Assembly (NCBI GenBank): GCA_947069175.1
Contig: CAMTDV010000030.1
Coordinates: 97,364,411 to 97,428,410, forward strand
Direction: 5' to 3'
DNA from: Scalesia atractyloides
Lineage: Eukaryota > Streptophyta > Magnoliopsida > Asterales > Asteraceae
Length of the DNA stretch: 64,000 bases
Shown: one piece after another, positions 48,241 to 62,500 of the stretch
Layout: each line of letters opens with the position of its first letter
Numbering within the stretch: position 1 is the first letter of the stretch
Position numbers and translations under genes: made by a program
The notes under the pieces: generated by a model
Told to the model about the DNA's origin: nothing
The model's database searches: none
Seen by the model: only the letters and a program-made list of their open reading frames with translations

Positions 48241-49287
48241 TTCACTTTTTCTGGATTAGTTTTGTCACAAGATTGATGGTCCATGAAACTGTGGACCTTG
48301 ACATTCAAGGATTATTATTATTTCCTTTAGAACCTTTTGGATGTGTATAATTTGACATATGAGCTGTATGGGTTCTACTTGAATGATTTGTGACAATTAA
48401 ACATTATATTATATGCATCATGCACCACATGGCATGTTATTTTATTAATCATTTAACATCATGCATTATCCATGTGTTGTCATAAATCAACATATGGGCA
48501 TTTGTTTGAAACCTATATGGGCATTACCCATGAATGTGTGTGTATATATATATCTATTAATTATTAAAATATGTACTTATAGATGCTAGCTAGCCATAGC
48601 CCATATCCTCATCTAATATAATATGTGTATACTTTATTTACTATTTATGAATGGGTCAGATAGGTAAAAAGTGTTCTCATAATGAAATGGTTTGAATGGG
48701 TCGGAAATTGCCCCGAGTTTATTTTCAATGTATACAACCTACAAAAACGCTTTATTCAAATTATCATATTGTTCGTCGTAATATTTCATGTAATTGTAGT
48801 TAATGCAGATCATTACAAGAAGATTAAAAATGGACGAAAAAAAACCGATTCAACCTGATCCAGCCTGTAGTCTTGTACACCAATTATCACCTTGACCCGG
48901 ACCAGTTTTGACATGTTGCTCTTGATTTACACCCTAGATAGGACCATTTTTCTACTTCAAGTTATACATTGGTTCTTTTAATACACTAATAAAGACTAAA
49001 AAACTAGAGTTATCAAAACAGGAGGGTCTAGAAGGGGATTCGGTAACGGATGACATGTCAAACATGATTGAAACTTAATATAACATCAATCAAAATCTAA
49101 TGTTTTCTGGAAAAACAAAATGATTTACAAGTTTTTTATGCATTAAAAAATTTCACTTTTGACAACATTCGGCCCGATTGACCTTTTTAGCATATTTTAT
49201 ATGCATAACCTGCATTGACCCGTTCATAAGTACATGGGTCGAAACTGCCACCTCTAGTTAGAACAGATAAAACGCATAACATAACTC

Positions 49288-49665
49288 TCACTTTATAAGC
49301 AGTCTAGAATAATAATTCATAGGCATGCAACAATAACTTACCATATGCCTACATGGAAGTACAGCTGTATCTTTAGATTCAATCATGCAAATAACACATT
49401 CTTTTCCAGAATCCATATCATCCAAAGTTTCCTCAGATTGTCCAATTCCATAAATCTCACGTAGTTCATAACGAATGCCATCGATCCATAATATCTGCCC
49501 GTTATTTTTCTCCAAAACAGCTTGTGTAATCTGCTTATTTGCTAATGGGTCATAAACATGTTGATCATTTGACACTAAGGCGCCGTTGTTTCTACACATA
49601 TCACAAGTGGATACGCATCTTCCTCTGATGATGGTTTTGAGAGAAAAACAAGACGTATTCGTCAT
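49288..49665 (-). pseudogene. LUL: Partial LUL/LOG2-type RING E3 ligase
   Basis: LUL/LOG2 proteins are RING-type ubiquitin ligases with a conserved domain before a C-terminal RING. The frame shows QITQAVLEKNNGQ, then ILWIDGIRYELREIYGIG, then the first half of the RING, KECVICMIESKDTAVLPCRHM. The segment that normally links LEK..G to ILWI is missing. After CRHM the sequence has a perfect splice donor (ATG-GTAAGTT), and the following 17 codons are intron read-through. The expected second RING half (CAKELR...CPICR) is not found downstream, nor are the myristoylated N-terminal exons upstream. The gene is therefore truncated at both ends and partly deleted inside. Lineage identity is firm; function is unlikely. 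Confidence 0.82.
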
Positions 49666-52600
49666 CTAAGACACAAAATGAACCCGATAATAAGAAGCGC
49701 AATAATCAGACAAATAATCTGTTTATTTCACCGGTTTTACATCAAAGTGTGGCATTATACACGAGTCATGATGTGCGTATACACCCCAAAAAATGTTATT
49801 GCGAAATGTAAAAACCGTCATTTGTTTGATGTTGCTATGATGATTTACTGTAATGTCCCACAACTATATTTGGGTTGATCCAGTCCTTACAAGCTACAAC
49901 ATATTGTTTAATCAACCATATGTCATCTTCTGTTCTTAAAAGAATAATATACCTTTTCTAGTTTCTTAAGGATACATGTTTTCCGTGTGGCTCATAATAT
50001 CTTTTGTACACGACATATTAAACATGTTCAACCCTTCGTTGATGTCACTTATAATGAGTTGAGTTCTTTCATTGAGAACCCTACTGGTATTTCAGAGTCG
50101 CTAAATCATGTTCCCGAATCTCCAGAACCTTTGGTAAGTACCATCTGCGTATAGACTATAACAGTCTAACCAGCAGATACTCAATGCACAAATGTGTATG
50201 TGACATCGAACATTCGAACCAAGAGAAGTAGCAGCCTTTGTGTCATGACGATAGAAACTCTCTCACTCTACAACTTGAACTTAAAACTGACCCTGATCCG
50301 CAATCTGACCACCTCGAACCCGCAATCTTCACACTTCACAACCAATACCAGATACACCACAGCATACTCAACCTTATGACCCACACAGTGCCCCTCTTTC
50401 GTTCCTATTGCTTTCGAAAAGATTCAAGGTATTGTACTAGACGTCTTATTCTCGTCACTTTCTTAAATTGTGTGCATACACAACAGCGATAAATGATCGC
50501 CATGTTCCAAGGAATATAGATAAATGAGGCATTGGTTCACAAAAACTTAAAGCGCTCAGAGGCGTTTAGGTCCCAAAAGCTGAGGCGAGAGGCGTTGCTC
50601 TATGTACAACCAAATACACTTTTATAACCACAAGTTGTGTCTCTCGTACGTTTTGCATATCAAGTAAACATTTCATAATTTCTTCATCCCTTTGGTTGTT
50701 TTTACAAAATTTACATATCAGTATACATACCCTAATTTTGACCCAAAAAGAACCTGAGGTACCGCTCTGACGTGTTTCTTGAGCGCCTCACACCTTAAAA
50801 AACAAGAATGAAACACGTAATCGCGTTGGATGGTTTAAACTTTAAAGCAATGCTCAAGGAGATGAATGCCTTACATATAAATTATACTTGGGGGTGGAAA
50901 GCGCAAAGTTGGTCGTAAATTGTTAAGCAAATGGGATTAACAAGATTAGACTTTCTCACCAGAGCTAATCATTGGTCACTCCATTAGTTACATCCCAAGA
51001 TCATCGACTGTTCTTTACATATAACGACTCGTTGTTTTAGTTCAGGTGGGATTTTTAACCTAAAGCACTTCCTAATCATCAGTCTCAGGCTTAGGCTTCC
51101 TGATACGAGTCCGCTAAAGGTTTACACGAGGAGGAATAAAGCTCGGGTCAAAGCAAGTGAGACGGGTCAGCTTAATTCAGTGTTTGGTTGTTCATTACGG
51201 CTTTACGCTAGGCGTGAGACAAGAGCTTCACCGACACGAGTCGTTGCTCTATGCAAAGCCAAATAGTACTAGAAGCCATATCTATATCATCTCTTTATAT
51301 AACCTTTTTATCAAGTAAACCATTCATATTTTCTTCATTCCTTTGGTTGTTTTTACATTACAGACCCTAATTCTAACCCAGATCAAGGGCCCGAGGCATC
51401 TTCCAGTTCGCTCTGTGTGCCTTCCAAACCCAAGGTCAAGAAGGTGTATTCCATAAATAAGATGATAGAATATTTACGTAGATTGGGCTAGTTGTCCTAT
51501 TTCGAAAAGATCAACTACACATTATTGTGCATATCTTGGTGGTAATCTAGTCCGGCTTCGAGAAGTAAGAAACAATATAGCCAAGATTCAAGTCTTCCAT
51601 GAGAAAAACAAAACAAACACAATGAAGTTGATATTTGTATACTCATCTTAACATTGCCAATAGTTTGTTCCTAAAAAAAATAAAAAAATTCATACATAAA
51701 AATATATAATAGTATAATACTAACTAACCTTCCATCAAAAGTGGCATCAATCAAGATTCTCCTCATCAACTTCAACTTTCAATGTATCTTTATGCACATT
51801 AACATGATTCTTAACTTTGTTGATCTGCTGATGCATGCTCCACATATGATGTTTGAGGAAGAAAAAGAATGTTGGTTCAGTTTATATGTACAGTTTGAGG
51901 TAGAATCATGTCATCATGGGCTTTATTTGGAGTTTGGGTGCTTATTTTGGGCCCTGCTGAAATTTAAATGGACACTTTGTTACTTAGGATCACATGAACA
52001 AACACAAAAAAATAGCAGTAAACACAAAGGTGTGCAACCTAGGTTCATAATGGCAACTAGGGTTTTCTTTTTATCGAGTGATAATGATTACAAGTACAAG
52101 TACAATTATAAGCTAGAATTAGGGTTAATCTCTTGCTAAACAAGAAACTAATCCGGGCCCAAATGATTAAGGCCCACCAAACCCTCTATTTCTCGGCTAG
52201 CAATATGTGGGTCGAAGCCTACATTATCCACAACACGCTTAACGTCTTAACCAACTAGGATTTATTTTTGATGGGAAGTGAATAGTTCATGTAGGAAGTG
52301 ACAACAACGTGAAGGAGAGATGTAAACACGAGACATGTGTGACGTGGATGCGTTTTTTTTTTGTCTTTATGTTAAAGAAGTTCTAAGACCATGTGTTTTA
52401 TGGTGTAGCTAGGGCATGAACCACATCAGCTCAAATAGTGCTTAGACACCGCACAGCTAGCACCGTCAGGGGGCGTGGCCCGTCCTTCGCGGCCAAGGCC
52501 ACAGACGTGAGGGCTTACTTTTTTATTCGTTGAAGCCAATAAAGTCTTGCCACCTCACCCTTTTCTATTTTTTTTCTTATATTATTTAATGATTATTTTG

Positions 52601-53585
52601 ATTCATCTCAAATAACTTATGCTTGATACATACTTAAAATATTAATGAAGACGGAGTTGTTTTACAAAAAAAAATGATCTCGACGGAGTTGTTTTTAATC
52701 GACATCTCCAATAATAAGTAATTGTTTCAAAAACTAATATTAATTGTTTGAAATTACTTCACCACATTTTACATGACCACAACACATATAATTAAGTGTG
52801 AAAGTTCGAGTCAACACTTTTTTTAATTTTTCCCTCGTCATAAATGCAAGTGGCAAGATGGTCCATATGCATTATACTGTAATTTTTAACATGTGAAAAT
52901 GTGTAATAGATTTAACTAAAAAGGAATCAGGACCTAAATTATGTTTTTTAAACGTTAGATCATATTGTAGCATTTTTTTCGTAATCATATCTAACACATT
53001 CATAATGTGTGATTTTCACAATAGAACAAAAAAAGTGTTTGTGGGCCAACCGCCAACCTTACGACCTGGTCTCTTTTGACATATCACTCGTTCTAAAATT
53101 TGTGTGTTTAAGCCCGAACCAAACCACCCCCAACAAATATTCTTCTAAATATCATGATTAAAGTGCTCACTTTATGGGACCTGAACCAGCACCATTTTGA
53201 TGGGTATAAATATCTGGTGTCAGTAGACCATGAGGACATCGCCAATTATCAAGATATCTACGTGTAATATCAAATTCTTTAGGTCAAATTCTATAAACAG
53301 AGTCGATAAGTAACCCTACTTTAGCATTTCGTCACATAGAAACAACTCGTATGAATTTGAACGATGGACCGCACAAACTGTTCACCGAAATGCCCACAAG
53401 AATGATCTACTCAGCAGGTTCAAGGTTCCCATGTGTTCAGCTTCAAGACTTCTTTGGTCACACTCATAGGAAGTAATGTACAACTAAATCTAAAACTATC
53501 AATACACCGATAAGTTACAACACGTTGGATCGAAAACGAAAACCGAAACCGAATCTTTACACCGAGTGAAGAACCGCACGAAAGA
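49666..53585. other. Intergenic with decayed duplicated sequence
   Basis: No intact gene. Two diverged copies of an approximately 190-bp block (GTTGCTCTATG...CAAGTAAAC...CCTTTGGTTGTTTTTACA) lie at about 50590-50765 and 51240-51420. A stretch near 50015-50135 translates to a protein-like segment (VDVTYNELSSFIENP) of unknown origin. The 132-codon frame at 51741-52139 has no motif. Confidence 0.5.
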
Positions 53586-56500
53586 CTACGAATCACTTTG
53601 ACAAATGAGTTCAGCAGCGGCACCCATTGTACCAACACCACCAGATTCCAACAACTTAAGTGCAAGTTCTTCCTCATTCCAATGCACCAAACCTTTACTC
53701 AACCTCTTCAAAACCTCTATATCAACTTCCGCCACCCAATTCGGCAAACACCCTGCCATCAAGTTCACAAAACCCGTCACGTACGAACGCCAAGTAATCG
53801 GATCACACCCAAGCGTTATCTTCCCAATAAGCGCACTCGCTAAAAACTCCATGTGCCACCCAAGAAACCTCGGCCGCCACTTGGATGCTGACATGGACGA
53901 GTCAACACCCCACGCAAACGCACCACAAAAGACAGTAAAATACCCGAGAGCATACCCGGATAGCATCGAAACCGGCCCACCCGTTTCTTCTTTGTGAGCA
54001 GATATAAACCAAGACGGTAACGTCTCGTTTATTAAAGATTGAACTAAACCTTGACCACCGGATATCCATAAAAACGATGCGCCTAACTGAGCTGCTAGTT
54101 TGACCTTGGTCAAACTAGCGGAAACCGAAACTTGTCCGTACTTTGTTTCGTGTTTTCCTTTAGGGGTTTTACCGTTAGACGCTATATCTTTCACGCATTG
54201 CAGTAGTATTGAAATGATATCTTCTCTGAGAAACATTATATCTCTAATCGAACGATAAACCCGTAGATATAAAAACCCGGGTGCTACGGGAGACATCTCG
54301 CCATACAAATTGGACCCGAACCCATGCCCGAGAAGTGCTCCGACGCCACCATGGGTTGACACAAGAGAATTGTTTAACCCAAGTGTGACGGTGAAGCAAC
54401 TTTTAAGAAGCTGAGCTACCGCATGATTATCATGCAGGAAAACGGTACGAGAAGATGAAAATACGAGAAAATCCGTCCATTTTTTTGCTTTTTGGGTCCA
54501 TAAAGAAGCCACGATCGGAGTACATGGCCACGGGCAACCGGCTGCGAGTGACTCGAGGGCAGGACCTGCGAGATTGAGAAACCGTTGTGATGATGTGTCG
54601 AGTTTGTAGGTTATCGTGAGGCTTAGAAAGGCGGCCAACGGCAATGGAAGCGTAAATGGTGAACTTATCCCTGCAAGAAAGCCAAAAGCTTTTAATGTTA
54701 GGGGTGACCAAAAACCGAACCATTAAGCGAAACCGAACCAAAAACTGACAAACCCGAACCAAAATTAACTAAAAACCAAATTAACCGATCAACTCAAAAC
54801 CGAATTAACCGAAGATCGGTTATCGGTTATTTTTTGTACCCTAGGTTAACTGATATTAACCGAACCGAACATTCATATTTTTGTATATATCTAGCTTTTA
54901 TACCCCCATTTCATGTACCTTATGTTTTATATCTTAATTTCATATATTTATACATCAAATTCATGTATTTATACCGCAATTTTTTTGTATTTATACTACC
55001 ATTTCATGTATTTATACCTCCATTTCATGTATTTATACCTCCATTTCATGTATTTCTAAGTAAAAATTTTAGCACAAGTTTGGTTTGGTTATTAACCAAA
55101 ATTAACTGAGCCGAAAATCGACAAATTAACCGAATAAACCAAACCGATTAACCGAAACTCAACGGTTAATAAAATAGATTAACCGATGACTTCGGTTACG
55201 GTTTCGGTTAAGGATGATAACCGAACCAAACCGTGCACAACCCATCAGCTAAGAAAAGTCAAACATCAAGATCTCTGCAAATCGACTTATTATAAAGCTG
55301 AAACCTGCAAACAGGCGCGGAACATTAACATTTGTAGCAGCCAGAATGTTCTTGATATGTTCTTCGACAATCGAAAGATTTGCAGCGGGACTTGGCCAAT
55401 CGGTTCCGTTCATGAATACCGGTTTCCAGACACCACGCGACACTTCAGCCGAGAAGTAACTCACGATGATTGCCAACGATGCGGGAAGAAAATCCGCCAA
55501 ATCTTTAAGCCCTACAAAACAAGATCACATCAACATCATAAAACCCTGTAATTTAAACGAATTAACCCATGAACGATCAGTTGATCGCTAAAGTTGAGTC
55601 AAACCGACCTGTACACAGTTCACGGGGAGATAATCTGCCATGAGTGCAAGCAGTGAGAGCAGCATCAACGACAAACGGAACAGCTTCCAGAATATCCCAA
55701 GCAGGTAGTTTAGGTCGTAAAGACGCATCTTCGCTTCCGAGTGACGAACTACTACTTTCCGATACGAAATCCGACGGTTTATTTCCGTTTATCTTTCTAA
55801 ACATCATGTTTAGAAGGCTATCAACAATCTGATGAACGGGTGAATGACGCAGACCAGAAAGGGTAGATACTAAACACGCTTGATGTTGACGGTACCACGC
55901 TTTTAGTTTCGGGAATGAATCCAAGAATATCGGATCCGGACACGATATTTTCGCAACCGCCGATAGTCTCCGTCTGTTCCGATCCTCGTATACGCTACCG
56001 GAAGAAACTAATTGGGAATTTCGCATCAACAGAATGTATTCGGGCGTGAGTTGCGATCCCACAGGAGGAACGTCTCCGACACCGTATTCAAGCGGCGGGT
56101 GATTGAACCTCCACAGCTTTAAAAGAAGTGCGAACGCGTTTGAAAACACAGCGTGTGCCGACATTTCTTCTCCGGTTGTGAGAGTCCATGATATATTCGG
56201 TACACATGATCCGAATACTTCACAGATTGGCATTAATGAACCCGCAAGCTGCGGAACCTGCAAAACCCAAATGTAAAATGAGTTCAAGTAACCGACTTGA
56301 CCCATTTTGTTTTCGACACATTCATCAGGTATGAACTTACGAGCCCGTGTAGAGAGAAGATCTGAACACAGTCGATAGGTGCTATACCAACAAGAAGAAC
56401 GTTCAACATGGGAGCATAAGCGATAAGATGGCTATCATTCCCGGAATAATTTGCGGGTGGTGGAGGTGATAATAATCGGGTGATAAAATAAACACTATGC

Positions 56501-59500
56501 TCCTGCAATCACCATGAATCTTTAGTCAATTCGTGAACCGTTCGGCGGGAAGTTCATTTGTGTTTGTTCGTTTAATAAATGAACGAACATGAACAGAGGC
56601 CGCGTTCATTCATTTATGTTCGTGAACGTTTGGTAACGTGTTCGCTTATGTTCAATAGTTCGTTAGTGTTTTAAGTTTTTATATTTTATTTCAATACTTT
56701 AAATGCCCAACAAATCAAAATATATAATAAGTATCAGTGTACTATATATTTTGTTCATGACGCTTGGTTGTGTACGATTGGTTGCCTAATGTCAACAAAC
56801 GAACATGAGCGCGTTCACTTCCGTAACGAACAAACACGAACATAAAATCTCGTTCGGTAAGTGTCATGAACAGTTCGTGAACACATATATTTCCTGAACA
56901 AACGAACATATTTGTGTCCGTTCGGTTCGTTTGTAGCCCAAACTATAAGGAATGATATAATATAAGCCTGTCAAAACAAACCTAATTAAAATAAGTATCA
57001 ATTTGATTCGGGTCAAAACCAGTTCCGACCAAAATGGGCTCAGGTTGAAAATACTCGTTTTCGAAAACTATGATATACCTGGACATTCCAACCGCGGATC
57101 AAAGAGGCCCCACAGAGAATAGTAGCGGCTGCAACTTTCTCATCATCCGATCCTTTAACCGCAATCTCAAACACCTTCTCGAGCTCTGCTAAGCTTCCAT
57201 CAAACCGATTAGCTAAATTCAGTTGCTTTTTCGTTGACTAAATCTCGAAATAATTTGCAGAGTTTTATATTTATACCTTGAAGCAGGTTCAGAAACGAGA
57301 GCATTCACCATGACCGGAGTCAATGGTGCTCCTTTCATAAACGTTGACCAGCCCGGGACTTGAGCTGGCATGCCGTGAGGTATTTGGTTAACATGGCCCG
57401 TCACGTAACCTGGCCAGAAGTACGCTGACGTGTCCAACAGATTTCTTGCGATACAAGTCTCAACTATCAAATGGTGCAAGTTTCCAGCTGCAAATCCGGA
57501 AAATAATGTATGATTATTCACTTCTTAATTTTAAAGTACATGGATGGACCCTGTGGTTTACCAAAATTAAGGATTTAGTTCCTAGCTTTCCAAAAGTATG
57601 AAGATAGTCCCTGTGGTTTGCACATTGTAACGCATTTAGTCCCTTAGCCAACAAATCTAAAGGTTTCAGCATGTCCAAGTTAGGGATTAAATGCGTTACA
57701 AAGTGCAAACCACAATGACCATCCATGTGACTTTTGGCAGAATTGGGGACTAAATGTGTTACAAAGTGCAAACCACAGTGACCATCTGTGTACTTTTGAA
57801 AAGCTAGGGAACAAATCCCCAATTTTTTTAAACCCCAGGGACCATCCATGTACTTTACTCTAGACAAATTCTTTACTCTAATTATGTTACTTACAGAAGT
57901 TATTTGCCATATCTTTCATGTTGACCAAGTCAAGGTATGCACTACTACCAGCGTCAATTCCTGAAACAAACATCAATGCTTTTGCAGCCGCCTGATTGGC
58001 AGCAGCGATAACTGGCTGAGGTGGAGTCAACAAGCTCTGATAATCACCCAAAATCTGCAAACTCGATACCAACTCCCTACGGCGATCTTCTTTACGGTCT
58101 TGTGTCGTTTGGCAATATATATTATTTTGCGGTGCGCTGTCTTCGTCCTCAAGCAAATCAGAAACCACTAGAGGTGTAATAGACAATAACATGCATAATC
58201 GAGTATCTAAACGAGGCATAGGACCCTCAATCGGATCTCTTTCCTGAAAATGAATGAGAAACTATCATAAATAAAATGAATAAATTAAAAAAAAAAACTA
58301 GTTTGTAGTTTAATAAGAATTTAGGATAAATTGCATTTTACGTCCTTTAAGTTTCAGCAAAATTTCATGTGTTGTCCTTTAACTAACGAACGTACAAGCA
58401 GACAGTGGCGGAGCTTGAGCAGAAACTCGGTGGGGGCCAGACTCTAAAAATCCAAGTTGGTGGGGACCGGACTCTTAAAAATCCAATATTTTACACTAAA
58501 AAACAAATTTCGTTAAAATTAACACTACGCAAAAAATCGTTGGGGCCGAGGCACCCCCGGGCCTCCATTATCCGCTGCCCTTGACAGCGGATGTCCTTTA
58601 TGTTCCAATTTCTTTACAGGTGATGTCCTTTCTCCCTAAAAGATTGCAAAAATAAAGGACATCTGTTGTAAAGAAATTAAAACATAAAGGTCATCTGTTG
58701 TAAGGAAATTAAAACATAAAGGTCATTTGTTGTAAATTCTGTAGCCTGAAATCTTGGTAAAACTTGGATGTAAAATGCAATTTATTAGCTAAATTGACGA
58801 GAAACCACAACCCTTTGAACAAGACGAAGAGCTGCCATCCAAAGACCAAGAAAACAGTCATGCCAACTGGTGCCATTTAAGGCTTGAAGACCTTTTACAA
58901 GACCTGTAATAGAGAAACATAAACATTTATCTAACAAAATATAGCTTTTTTATTAATAAAGCTTTAAAAATTTATATGTATAAGACGGTTACGTGTGATA
59001 ATCTCAATGGCGCTTGTTGTATCAACTTGTGAACCATCCATTGCATCTTCAAGCGCAAGATCAATAGAAATCCATAGAGAATAACCGCTAACTTTATGAG
59101 AAATACCAGCCGATGAAGACATAACTGTATGGATTTCTTGCAAATAGCTTGCGTTTTTTTCTTCGGACCCGATTTTACGATCATCTGATATTAACTGAAG
59201 CAGGATTTCTGGAGTCATAATTTTTGAATTTCTCAGTGCTGAAGAGTTAACAGCAAGAACCTCTATATCCTGAACTAACGTTTGCCAATGTGTGGGCCTA
59301 ATGAACGAGAATTCAAAATAATGTGAGATAAAAATTAACTAAAATGAAAAGAGGTAGTATATTAACCGTAACACAAATTAGTTTACAACTTGAACTACTA
59401 AGGACATGTTTATAGGGCTGTTCAAAAAACTCGCGGCTCGCAGTTCGCTCGAAAAAAGCTCGGCTCGAAATTGGCTCGGTTTAGTACCTTATAGATGTAA

Positions 59501-62500
59501 AGAAGTTCACACATTTTGAATTTCAAATGTTGTTTTCCAATTTTTCTTATATCCTAAGCAATTTTACCCTTGGAGACACAAATGAGTAAAATGCCATTTT
59601 CGTCCCTGGGGTTTGGCCCGTATTGCGACTTTCGTCCAAAGATTGGTTTTTTTCGCATCTGGATCCAAAAGATTTAAAATTTTGCCATTTTAATCCAGCT
59701 TGTTAACTCCATCCATTTTTCTCCGCTAACTCAGGGGTATTTTCGTCTTTTTTATTTAGTAAGGGTATTTTGAATACCTTTACATTATGCTAAATGCTTG
59801 TACATAAAGTGAGAAAGACCAAATTTCCCTTTAAGTTAATAAAAAACGAAAATGTTCCTGAAAAAACAGAGAAAAATGGATAGAGTTAACGAGCCAGATA
59901 AAAATGGCAAGATTTCAAACCTTTTGGATCCATATGCGAAAAAACAAACCTTTGGGCGAAAGTCACAAAACTAGCCAAACCTCAGGGACGAAAAATGACA
60001 TTTTACTCGACACAAATATTGCGATTTGTGATGCATACATCTAACCCATTAGTTGTGTGGCATGCATGCGTGTATGTACGAGTTTCAAATTTATGTATCA
60101 AATTTCACAGAAAACAGCAGGGTGATAAGGAAATCAGTTCTGACATGTTTCGGCGTGCCAAAAAAAGAATCCTGGAAGTTACTTTGTTTTGCAGGAAAAG
60201 CCCGATAAGCTCAACCGCCATAACCGTATTTCCTCTTTGCAAAATCTCCTGGTATTCATTCCTCTTTCCACCGTAACTTCCGGGACCATCTAACTCCATT
60301 TCTTGAGGTACATTCCATTTGAATTTTCGTTCTCCGGTAAGTTCTAGAAGCCCTTCATCTTCTAATGCTGCTTCGACTAACTGCCAAACAATTGAAAGTA
60401 TGAACTCAAGTAATAAACTACCCGGATCTTTGACTCCGATGCCGTATATCTGTTCAAGACGGAGAACATTGTCTATTGAATTCATGATCCTGCATCAACA
60501 AGTAGTTTACGAATAAGAAACAATACAAAATCACTTGAAATTATAAGTCCGGTCGCTATGCTGACGTGGCATTAACTACCATGTTGGTGTTTTTTGTATG
60601 GTGCAATTGATGGTTTAACGGCCTAACGTGAGCTCGTTAACCAAAAGAGACATCCGACGAAAATTGGTTAACTTGTTATCCAACTTTTTAAGAAGACTTA
60701 CAGTTCATAATGTCTGGATTCTACGTGTGATTTGAGTTTGAACGCATGTCGTTTAAGGAGTTCCATGTATAACCGAAATGCTGCAGGTTGGGTATGTCGA
60801 TTTGGAATAACCCTGTTTGACATAAATTAAAACAAGTGAGGAAAAAGATTCAACAAACATTATTTCATAAATTAAAACAAGTGAGGAAAAAGATCAAGTA
60901 TCTGAGATTTTTTGCTGCTTTCTTTTACCTGCGAAAACTCCTAAATATAGATAACACTATGATCAACAATCAACAATCAACATAGTGTTAGAAACTCAAC
61001 TTTTCTTAACAAAATTTATGTATTTTAGCAACTAAATGAGAAGGTTAAACTGGTTTAGACACTTTGCTTTAGAGAGTAACAGAAAATAAAATTGATTCGG
61101 TATTAAATAAACACAGGAACCTAAATGTTTGGTAGGGAGGTGACTTGATCTATATCTTTTTGTTTTTAAATTTATTTTTCGATTTGGCCGCATATTCCAA
61201 TTGCTCTTGTAACGTATTTGAATTTGGTATAAAATACAGTTCAGAAAATTTGAGAACAATTTAGCTTATATTTATGATAATAATTAGAGGGGCAAAAGTT
61301 TGTGATCAAGTAAGTCAACTGAGAAATATAATTTGACTCCAGAAAAAAAAAAAAAAAAAAAAAACCCAAGTATATGAGATTATTTGCTGCTTTCTTGATC
61401 AGAAACTTTTGCCCCTAAAAAAAACTCCTGGATATGAACTCAAACCAAATTAACAGAGACAAACTGCTATTATCTCAATAACCCATGTAAAAGGGTCCAA
61501 TCAAAAAATAAAATTTGTACTCTTAAAACTGTTTCATGAGGGACCCACATAATTCAATTCCAACAACTTTTAGTAAGAATCAAGAAACCATAGTAACAGG
61601 TCCAACTTTAAGAGTCAAACAGATAACCCATGAGTAGATCTTCAAGAAACAAAAAAAAGCCACAAAAAGTTCTCAAAAATCAATACCCACAACACTTAGA
61701 TCATATTTCTAACCCTAAGCCCTAAACCCATTAATAAAAATGGAATCTTTTCTTCATATAAACAATCAAGAAACACAAAGCAAGAATCTTTAAAACATCA
61801 AACTAAAAACCCATGAAAAGAAAGTTAAAATATCATAATTTTGATTATTTTCAACCCTAAACCATACACCCCATTAGTAAAAATGGAATCTTTTTATCAT
61901 ATAGCAATCAAGAAACACATAAACAAGAATCTTTAAACCATCAAACTGAAAACCCATGAAAGAAAAGTTATCATATTTTCAACCCTAAACCATACACCCC
62001 ATTAATAAAAATGGAATCTTTTTATCATATAAACAATCAAGAAACACAAAATAAGAATCTTTAAAGTTTAAACCATCAAACTAAATACCCATGAAAAGAA
62101 AGTTGAGATATCATATTTTCAACCCTAAACCATACACACCATTAATAAAAATTGAATCTTTTTATCATATAAACAATCAAGAAACACAAAACAAGAATCT
62201 TTAAACAATCAAACTAAATACCCATGAAAGAAAAGTTGAGATATCATATTTTCAACCCTACCCATTAATAAAATTGAATCTTTTTATCATATAAACAATC
62301 AAGAAACACAAAACAAGAATCTTTAAACCATCAAACTAAAAACATATGAAAGGAAAGTCAAGATCAAGAAACCTGGTAGATAAAAGAGCAAGAACAAGCA
62401 AAGGGGGGACTATGTTGGAGATCAAAGCTTTTTCCAGAAACTTCCATGAAATAGGATTATTATTATCCCAACAAATGTGGGAAACCAAAAGATTTGCTAA

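Larger units (their letters stand above)
44081..49287. other. AT-rich intergenic with simple repeats
   Basis: No gene recognised. It contains a doubled 24-bp unit (CATGTTTTTTTAAGGCAAAA) at about 44302-44350, a (TAA)n run at 47040-47078 and a pure C-run at 48217-48240. Open frames are under 90 codons and have no motif. Confidence 0.55.

Noticed and set aside
52440..52510. Inverted-repeat transposon around a GC-rich CACCGTCAGG segment
   Set aside because: Local pairing is short and no terminal repeat with duplication could be found.
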